Assembly (NCBI GenBank): GCA_027004335.1
Contig: JALTID010000155.1
Coordinates: 1 to 9,272 of the forward strand
Length of the DNA: 9,272 nucleotides
Direction: 5' to 3'
Origin: JALTID01 sp027004335 [NCBI: bacterium]
Lineage (GTDB): Bacteria > JALSQH01
Shown here: positions 1-5,281 of the stretch, in pieces
How positions within the stretch are numbered: position 1 is the first letter of the stretch
How the letters are laid out: every line of letters begins with the position of its first letter
Notes under the pieces: generated by a model
The model's input: only the letters and a program-made list of their open reading frames with translations
Database searches by the model: none
What the model was told of the DNA's origin: nothing
Position numbers and translations under genes: made by a program

Positions 1-452
1 TCCACAGAATCAAAATTTTCACCAAAACCCCAGATGTGTTCCCCTGCCCTGAGGTTTATATCTCCTATGAGATATCTCTTCTCCACATCAAGATCATCAA
101 AAGGGGAAGATTTTACATTAAATTGGCTCTCATCATCTGAATAAGAAAGACGGACTTCTATATCTTTTTCCTTTCCATCCACTGTGCATTTGTACTTTAT
201 TTTGTAAGTATTACTATTTTTCCAAATTGTTATGTCACCTTTTATCTTACCTCCCATAGGACAAAATCCCGGTTTGAGCATCTCAAATATATTTTTCCCC
301 CGCTTCCTAATAGAAATCAATAAATTGGTGGTGGTTTTAATAGAAATTGCTTGCCTCTCCTTCTCACTACTCCCTCCGCAACTCTGCATCAAGAAAAATA
401 TTATAAAAGTCAAAACATAAATAATGCTAATCCTGCTTTTTTTATAAATCAT
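1..452 (-). CDS. Lipoprotein, probable GH31-family glycosidase (N-terminal part only)
   Basis: The frame is open from an ATG at 452-450 to the window edge, giving 150 residues of a longer protein. Residues 1-24 are a lipoprotein signal peptide: a basic start (IYKKSR), a hydrophobic core, then MQSC with Cys25 as the likely lipidated residue, so the protein should be membrane-anchored outside the cytoplasm. A charged linker follows, then about 110 beta-rich residues ending in AGEHIWGFGENFDSV. In GH31 enzymes (alpha-glucosidase, alpha-xylosidase and relatives) an N-terminal beta-sandwich of similar size leads into a GxGExF motif just before the catalytic barrel, which is the basis of the family call. 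The catalytic aspartates lie beyond the edge, so substrate is unknown. An AAGGAG at 461-466 supports the start. The gene is divergent from the diguanylate cyclase gene. Lipoprotein status is fairly sure; GH31 is a moderate inference from one motif and layout. Confidence 0.6.
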   Translation of the reverse strand, partial: MIYKKSRISIIYVLTFIIFFLMQSCGGSSEKERQAISIKTTTNLLISIRKRGKNIFEMLKPGFCPMGGKIKGDITIWKNSNTYKIKYKCTVDGKEKDIEVRLSYSDDESQFNVKSSPFDDLDVEKRYLIGDINLRAGEHIWGFGENFDSV

Positions 453-460
453 AAAACTAA

Positions 461-466
461 CTCCTT
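461..466 (-). promoter_or_regulatory. Ribosome binding site of the left-edge lipoprotein gene
   Basis: AAGGAG on the minus strand lies 8 nt before the ATG at 452-450. It confirms this start and the minus-strand reading of the left edge. Confidence 0.8.
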
Positions 467-476
467 TTTAGATAAA

Positions 477-505
477 ATTATATCAAATAATTATATCCAT
501 ATCAA
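477..505 (-). promoter_or_regulatory. Sigma70-type promoter for the lipoprotein/GH31 gene
   Basis: On the minus strand TTGATA (505-500) and a consensus TATAAT (482-477) are separated by 17 nt. Transcription would begin near 470, leaving a leader of roughly 18 nt that contains the Shine-Dalgarno. A second TATAAT slightly upstream (495-490) has no good -35 partner. Confidence 0.7.
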
Positions 506-531
506 AAGGTCAATGGGAACCCGTACAGAAT

Positions 532-575
532 AAGAAACTTACTTGACATCAATACTTATCAAGGTAAAATTTCTT
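532..575. promoter_or_regulatory. Imperfect inverted repeat over the promoter, operator candidate
   Basis: AAGAAACTTACTTGA (532-546) is mirrored by TCAAGGTAAAATTTCTT (559-575). The reverse complement of the right arm matches the left arm in the blocks AAGAAA, TTAC and TTGA, with two small gaps, around a 12-nt centre. The arms cover the -35 and -10 elements, and most of the repeat would not be transcribed, so a DNA-level role such as a repressor site is more likely than an RNA hairpin. No regulator can be named. Such a dyad can arise by chance in AT-rich DNA. Confidence 0.4.
543..570 (+). promoter_or_regulatory. Sigma70-type promoter for the diguanylate cyclase-aroF operon
   Basis: TTGACA (543-548, perfect -35) and TAAAAT (565-570) are separated by 16 nt. 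Transcription would be expected around 576-578, directly at the ATG at 579. It is divergent from the promoter at 477-505, and its elements fall inside the inverted repeat at 532-575. Confidence 0.72.
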
Positions 576-578
576 TAA

Positions 579-1607
579 ATGGATGATGTAATAAGAAAAA
601 AAGCTATCAAGGACCTTATTCCATTTATAGAAATAAGCAAAGCTCTTACATCCACCCTGAATCCAAGGGAAGTTCTTGAAATTATTATGAAAGAAATCAG
701 TGAGCTTTTCAAACCTAAAAATTGGTCACTTCTTCTTATAGATGAAGAAAAAAAAGAGCTTTATTTTGAAATAGCAATAGGTCCTGATTCCGACAAACTT
801 AAAAGAATAAGACTCAAAATTGGCGAAGGCATTGCAGGATGGGTTGCAAAACATGGTGAACCAGTAATAACGAATAACCCTTACAATGACCACAGGTTCA
901 CTCAAGAAGTTGATAAAACCATTAAATTTAAAACCCAATCCATTATTGCAGTCCCGCTAAAAAGTAAGGGTAAAATCCTCGGTGTAATTGAACTCATTAA
1001 TGAACTTGATGAAAACAAATTCACCAAGGATGATCTTATCCTCTTACAGACCTTTACTGACTTTGCCGCTATTGCTATTGAAAACGCAAGGTCCGTAGAG
1101 AAAATTAAGGAATTAACAATAAAAGATGATGTAACAAAATTATATAACGCCAGATTTCTCCATGAAGCTCTGGATAAGGAAGTAAGCAGGGCACGAAGAC
1201 ATGCAAGAAAACTCTCAATTATTTTTATTGATATTGACCATTTTAAAAATGTTAATGACACATATGGCCACCTTGTGGGAAGCAAAGTTCTATCTGAATT
1301 TGGTAACCTTATTAAAGATTCTTTAAGAAATATTGACATTCCTACAAGATATGGGGGGGATGAGTATGTAATTATCTTACCTGAAACGGATAAGAAAGGG
1401 GCTTTAAGAGTAGCCCATAGACTTAGAAACAAATTAAAACAGCATGTATTTATGGAAGAAGAAGGGTATCACATAAAAATCACTGCAAGTTTTGGAATTT
1501 CTTCCTACCCCGATGATGCTCTTGAAAAACTTGATCTGTTAAGACTGGCAGATAATGCAATGTATCGAGTTAAAGAAACCACTAGAGACGGAATTCAAAC
1601 AGCATAA
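579..1607 (+). CDS. GAF-GGDEF diguanylate cyclase
   Basis: This 342-residue cytoplasmic protein has no membrane segment. Residues about 12-172 form a GAF sensor domain (GEGIAGWVAKHGEPV and IIAVPLKSKGKILGVIELIN are typical). Residues about 178-338 form a GGDEF domain that should condense two GTP to c-di-GMP. The active-site loop is RYGGDEY (GGDEY at 259-263). The metal and guanine region DIDHFKNVNDTYGH (218-231) is intact and keeps Asp227, the position altered in Hypr enzymes that make cGAMP, so c-di-GMP is the expected product. RNID (250-253), five residues before GGDEY, is the RxxD inhibitory site, so product feedback is likely. The GAF ligand is unknown. The start is well fixed: a TAA (576-578) sits directly in frame before the ATG, and the next in-frame ATG would cut into the GAF domain. 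There is no Shine-Dalgarno at normal distance. The stop overlaps the aroF ribosome binding site, so the two are probably co-transcribed. Confidence 0.93.
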   Translation: MDDVIRKKAIKDLIPFIEISKALTSTLNPREVLEIIMKEISELFKPKNWSLLLIDEEKKELYFEIAIGPDSDKLKRIRLKIGEGIAGWVAKHGEPVITNNPYNDHRFTQEVDKTIKFKTQSIIAVPLKSKGKILGVIELINELDENKFTKDDLILLQTFTDFAAIAIENARSVEKIKELTIKDDVTKLYNARFLHEALDKEVSRARRHARKLSIIFIDIDHFKNVNDTYGHLVGSKVLSEFGNLIKDSLRNIDIPTRYGGDEYVIILPETDKKGALRVAHRLRNKLKQHVFMEEEGYHIKITASFGISSYPDDALEKLDLLRLADNAMYRVKETTRDGIQTA

Positions 1608-1616
1608 AAGGAGGTG
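1607..1616 (+). promoter_or_regulatory. Ribosome binding site that fixes the aroF start
   Basis: AAAGGAGGTG is a near-perfect Shine-Dalgarno; its GGAGG ends 6 nt before the ATG at 1621. It begins on the last base of the upstream stop codon, so translation of the two genes may be coupled. It rules out the longer in-frame start at 1555, which lies inside the GGDEF gene. Confidence 0.9.
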
Positions 1617-1620
1617 CAAC

Positions 1621-2634
1621 ATGATACTTGTTCTTAGAAAAGATGCCACGAGTGAACAAATTAAAAAATTAAAAGAAAAAATCACGGGCCTTGGGTTCAA
1701 AATCCACGAATCTACCGGGGAAGAAAGAACCATTTTGGGAATAATAGGAGGAAATGTAAACATTCTTCAGGAACTTGGTATAGAAACATACCCTGGAGTT
1801 GAGAAAGTTATAAGGGTTTTGAAACCCTATAAGTTAGTCAGCAGGGATTTCCATCCTGAGAACACTGTAATAGAGATAAATGGAGTGAGAGTTGGTGGGA
1901 ATAATTTTACTGTCATCGCTGGCCCCTGCTCTGTGGAAAGCGAGGAACAGATCATTGAAGTAGCAAAAGCTGTAAAAAAAGCTGGTGCGCATATGTTAAG
2001 GGGAGGGGCCTTTAAGCCCAGGACCTCCCCATATTCATTCAGAGGTCTAGAGAAGGAAGGAATCAGGCTTCTTCTTACCGCAAAAAAAGAAACAGGGTTA
2101 CCCATAGTAACAGAATTAATGGATCCAAGAGATATAGATCTCTTTGAAGAGATGGATGTAATTCAAATTGGAACAAGAAATATGCAAAACTACAGATTAC
2201 TCACAGAAGTTGGTAAACTAAACAAGCCCGTAATTCTAAAGAGAGGTTACGCAGCCACTATTGAGGAATGGCTTTTAGCTGCTGAATATATTGCATCAGA
2301 GGGAAACAATAAAATAATCCTCTGTGAGAGAGGTGTAAGAACTTTTGAGACGGCTACAAGGAATACCATGGATATAAGTGCTATACCACTTGTGAAAGAA
2401 TTGAGTCATTTACCCGTCATCGCTGATCCCTCTCACGGAACGGGAAGATGGGATCTCGTAGAACCCATGGCCCTTGCCTCTCTATCAGCAGGGGCAGATG
2501 GTCTCATCATAGAAGTCCACAACAACCCATTTGAAGCGTTAAGTGACGGACCACAATCCCTAAAACCCAAAAAATTTGGCAAGTTGATGGAAAAAATAAA
2601 ACAACTGGCTCCTCTTTTAGGAAAGGAAATCTAA
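1621..2634 (+). CDS. aroF: 3-deoxy-D-arabino-heptulosonate 7-phosphate synthase, type I-beta, with N-terminal regulatory domain
   Basis: This 337-aa cytoplasmic enzyme joins phosphoenolpyruvate and erythrose 4-phosphate, the first step of the shikimate pathway to aromatic amino acids. Residues 1-70 form the ferredoxin-like (ACT-like) domain starting MILVLRKDAT, which in the Thermotoga maritima enzyme mediates Phe/Tyr feedback inhibition. Residues about 85-335 form the TIM barrel. Conserved motifs are GPCSVES (Cys103), GGAFKPRTSPYSFRG (128-142, PEP/phosphate binding), LKRG (206-209), DPSHGTGR (His272), IIEVHNNP (Glu298) and LSDGPQ (Asp309). Cys103, His272, Glu298 and Asp309 match the usual metal ligands, so the protein should be active. 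Length is close to the T. maritima homologue. The start is set by the Shine-Dalgarno at 1607-1616. The gene follows the diguanylate cyclase by 13 nt, and its TAA overlaps the nadE stop on the other strand. The feedback role is inferred from the family. Confidence 0.95.
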   Translation: MILVLRKDATSEQIKKLKEKITGLGFKIHESTGEERTILGIIGGNVNILQELGIETYPGVEKVIRVLKPYKLVSRDFHPENTVIEINGVRVGGNNFTVIAGPCSVESEEQIIEVAKAVKKAGAHMLRGGAFKPRTSPYSFRGLEKEGIRLLLTAKKETGLPIVTELMDPRDIDLFEEMDVIQIGTRNMQNYRLLTEVGKLNKPVILKRGYAATIEEWLLAAEYIASEGNNKIILCERGVRTFETATRNTMDISAIPLVKELSHLPVIADPSHGTGRWDLVEPMALASLSAGADGLIIEVHNNPFEALSDGPQSLKPKKFGKLMEKIKQLAPLLGKEI

Positions 2635-4364
2635 ATATCACGATAAGTGTTTGTGATCGGCATTCTCCTATCTTTTCCAAAAGCTCGGACAGTAATTTTA
2701 ATACCTGGCGCCCCCTGTCTCCTTTTATACTCATTTTTATCCACTGTAATTATCACTTTTTTAACAATCTCTGGATCCAGCCCTTTTGCCACGATTTCCT
2801 CAAAACTCTTATCCTCTTCAATATAAGCAACAAGAATCTCATCTAAGATCTCATAAGGAGGGAGAGTATCCTCATCCTTCTGGTCAGGCCGAAGTTCTGC
2901 TGAAGGAGGTCTTTCAATTACTGATTCTGGGATCATCTCACTTCCCTTACTATCATTCACAAATCTTGACAGAGCATAAACCCGGGTCTTCAAAACATCC
3001 TTCAGAACATTAAAACCACCTACCATATCTCCGTAGAGAGTGCAATATCCCATACTTAATTCACTCTTATTCCCGGTGGAGAGAACTAAGTATCCAAATT
3101 TATTTGAAAGAGCCATCAGGATCATTCCTCTTATTCTCGCCTGGATATTTTCTTCCGTTATATCCCATTCTCTCCCTTTAAAATTAGGCGCTAACTCCCC
3201 CAAATACGCATTAAAAATATTCTCAACGGGGATTTCGTAAAATTCTATGCCGAGATTCTCTGCGAGTTTTCTGGCATCCGATTTAGTACCTGTGGAAGTA
3301 AATCTTGAAGGCATAGAGACTCCTACAACATTTTCCCTGCCAAGAGCTTCCACAGCAACTACAGCTGTAAGTGATGAATCTATACCTCCACTGAGACCAA
3401 TGATTACCTTTTCAAAACCGTTTTTTCGGACATAATCCCTGACACCAGTTACAAGAGCTTTATATATCCTCTCAACAGAAGGAGTATCCACAACTATTTG
3501 TTGGTGGGGTATAGACTTCTTTTCTACATCCCATTTTTCTGCCATATAAATATCAACCTTTACATTTTCCTCATCAACACATACAATTTTCCTTCTCCTT
3601 GGATCATGTAGCCTCGATCTGAATATCTCACCCGGATTGATATCAACCATCTCAAATGCTTCTTCAAAAGGGGGCATCTCCATCACCACTCTCCCTGCAG
3701 GATCAAAAACAAAACTGTTACCATCAAACACCAGTTCATCCTGACCACCTACAAGATTTACATAAATCAGATAAACCCCATAATCACTCGCTCTGGTAGC
3801 AAGCATTCTCTTTCTTTTTTCTTCCTTATGAATTTCATAGGGGGAAGAGGAAATATTAACTAATATCTGGGCATTCCCCACAAGAGCCTGATAATAGCCC
3901 GGACCATTGGGATACCAAACATCCTCACAGATGTTTACTCCAATTTTTACATTCCCAATTGAAAAAATAGCATTATGCGTTCCCCTCTTAAAATATCTGT
4001 TCTCATCAAAAACTCCATAGTTAGGAAGAAGCTGTTTATGATATGTATAAATTACCCTTCCCCTCTGGGCTATTGCGGCAGCATTGTAAATATCATCTCC
4101 GTCATAATCAACAAAACCTATAACTGCTATAGTTTCTTCCACAAGTTCTACAATCTCGTTTAAGGTCTTAAGGTTATTTTTTATAAAATTGGGCTTGAGA
4201 AGAAGATCCTCCGGGGGGTACCCCGGTACAACAAGCTCGGGAAAAACAACAACATCGGCTTCCTTTTCTCTGGCTCTTTCATAATAATCCAAAATAAGAT
4301 CCCTGTTTCCGTTAAGATTCCCCACTGTGGGATTAACTTGTGCTATTGCTATTCTTACTGTCAT
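2631..4364 (-). CDS. nadE: Glutamine-dependent NAD+ synthetase
   Basis: This 577-aa two-domain cytoplasmic enzyme converts nicotinic acid adenine dinucleotide to NAD+ using ATP and ammonia from glutamine, the last step of NAD synthesis. Residues 1-265 are the nitrilase-type glutaminase domain with the full triad: Glu43 (FPELVVPGYPPEDLL), Lys110 (HKQLLPNYGVFDE) and Cys146 (NICEDVW). Residues about 295-577 are the synthetase domain with the ATP-pyrophosphatase loop SGGIDSS (325-331), STGNKSE (429-435) and the conserved KDVLKTRVYALSRF region. Length is normal for the long, glutamine-using form. The ATG lies 4 nt after GGAGG (4373-4369), a rather short spacing. It overlaps, as ATGA, the old stop of the decayed mannosidase gene before it, so nadE is the last gene of the tilS-mannosidase operon. 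The TAG stop overlaps the aroF stop of the opposite strand by 4 bp. No internal promoter was identified. Confidence 0.96.
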   Translation of the reverse strand: MTVRIAIAQVNPTVGNLNGNRDLILDYYERAREKEADVVVFPELVVPGYPPEDLLLKPNFIKNNLKTLNEIVELVEETIAVIGFVDYDGDDIYNAAAIAQRGRVIYTYHKQLLPNYGVFDENRYFKRGTHNAIFSIGNVKIGVNICEDVWYPNGPGYYQALVGNAQILVNISSSPYEIHKEEKRKRMLATRASDYGVYLIYVNLVGGQDELVFDGNSFVFDPAGRVVMEMPPFEEAFEMVDINPGEIFRSRLHDPRRRKIVCVDEENVKVDIYMAEKWDVEKKSIPHQQIVVDTPSVERIYKALVTGVRDYVRKNGFEKVIIGLSGGIDSSLTAVVAVEALGRENVVGVSMPSRFTSTGTKSDARKLAENLGIEFYEIPVENIFNAYLGELAPNFKGREWDITEENIQARIRGMILMALSNKFGYLVLSTGNKSELSMGYCTLYGDMVGGFNVLKDVLKTRVYALSRFVNDSKGSEMIPESVIERPPSAELRPDQKDEDTLPPYEILDEILVAYIEEDKSFEEIVAKGLDPEIVKKVIITVDKNEYKRRQGAPGIKITVRAFGKDRRMPITNTYRDI

Positions 4365-5281
4365 ATTTCCTCCAGCAAAATTGATTCAAAACTATTTTTA
4401 ATATCAAAAGTCGTTTGCTTCTCATTGAAGGTTAATTTCTAACTCATACCATTTATCCTATAACAATTGTACTTTCCATCAAGATTGAGACCCATTGTAA
4501 GTGTTACCTTTTTATGAAGAGGGTTATAAGTCCTTATTTTTACAGCATTTTTAGCAGGCTCCAGCAACAAATTTGAAACAATTATATCTTTCCTGTTAAG
4601 AGAATAAAAACTCTTTCTTTTACGGATAATTACACCACCGGGAAGATGACACAAATAGTTTTCTCCACTTAACCCGGTTTCAAATCTCGCAGTCCATAAT
4701 AGATGAAGTGGGAGACCCGACTCATCCTTAGAAAAAATACCTGTTACAAACTGCAGATAGGGATAACCTGGAAATACCCAAGTTGTTCCCACAAGGTTAA
4801 ATTTCTCACCCTGAAGATTCCCCTCTTTAAAAATTAAGCTTCTAACTCCTCCCGCAGGAAGAGAAAAGCTAAAAACAAACTCTCCGGTTTTCACTGTACC
4901 ATCAGGATAATATTCATCCGGGAATAATTCTCCAGCTCCATCTTTATTTTTAAAATAGAGAGAAACATAACCCTGCTTTAAACTAACGGGAACACTTCCT
5001 GTATGTACTATCTCAAGAGACTTTTCTCTCAGTGAAGAAACAACAGATAACTGCTCCTGAGAATAAACTTCAGATGTCCCAGTTCCAGTTATCCACTCAT
5101 GATGATCACCGAGTACACCATTTCGCCGTGTATTTTTTATTTCATCAAAAACTGAAATAAGGGAATTTTTAATTTTCTCTTTATCCGTTCAACTTCCTCC
5201 TTTCTACCGCAACTGTCTTCAAAACAAGAAAAGAAAAAGCCCCGAAAGAAGTAAAAATTCAACAAATTCTCTTCTATCCAC
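4361..5281 (-). pseudogene. Decayed tandem paralogue of the GH38 alpha-mannosidase
   Basis: The stretch matches the neighbouring 912-aa mannosidase from first to last residue but is broken. It starts at GTG 5281-5279 with MDRREFVEFLLL, parallel to MNRRDFLNFLIS. One extra T near 5221-5224 shifts the frame; after it, EDSCGRKEE...LKIP mirrors ENGCGSKES...LGIP. Near 5160-5190 a deletion of roughly 360 codons removes the GH38 catalytic domain and shifts the frame again. The next 251 codons (about 5191-4442) are open: GDHHEWITGT mirrors IDHHDWIPGT, FPDEYYPDGTVKTGE mirrors FPDEIYSDGNVKSGK, and RFETGLSGENYLCHLPGGV mirrors RFETALAGDKFLAHLPGGV. About 105 residues (near mannosidase 541-648) and 108 residues (717-824) are missing in frame, with a smaller gap before FPDE. 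TAG at 4441-4439 interrupts the tail; behind it NSFESILLEEI mirrors NPLESFLFEET and ends at TGA 4363-4361. The longest conventional ORF, from GTG 4894, gives only 151 aa. It lacks the nucleophile and the HxD zinc ligands, so it cannot be a mannosidase. Confidence 0.88.
4369..4373 (-). promoter_or_regulatory. Ribosome binding site of nadE inside the pseudogene tail
   Basis: GGAGG 4 nt before the nadE ATG. It sits in what were the last codons (Leu-Glu-Glu-Ile) of the decayed mannosidase. This gives one reason why this tail might survive while the rest of that gene eroded. Confidence 0.75.

Noticed and set aside
902-1432. 176-codon open frame antisense to the diguanylate cyclase
   Set aside because: No family resemblance or ribosome binding site; it is a shadow of the conserved GGDEF gene.
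1555-1620. Longer aroF reading frame starting at ATG 1555
   Set aside because: The extra 22 codons lie within the GGDEF gene, and a near-perfect Shine-Dalgarno precedes ATG 1621, where family similarity begins.
4210-4226. GC-rich palindrome CCGGGG-GGTA-CCCCGG as a terminator or operator
   Set aside because: It encodes the conserved nadE stretch VPGYPPED around the catalytic glutamate and has no T-run. The symmetry follows from the codons.
4439-4441. Recoding of TAG as an amino acid, which would extend the pseudogene tail
   Set aside because: TAG is the ordinary stop of nadE, the mannosidase and tilS in this window, and the pseudogene also carries frameshifts.
4439-4894. A separate 151-aa hypothetical protein on the minus strand starting at GTG 4894
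   Set aside because: Homology to the mannosidase continues upstream of the GTG in the same frame and downstream past the TAG, and no proper ribosome binding site was found. It is a fragment of the pseudogene.
5221-5262. T-rich stretch after the mannosidase as an intrinsic terminator
   Set aside because: No stable GC stem precedes it, and it is explained as the hydrophobic leader of the decayed paralogue.
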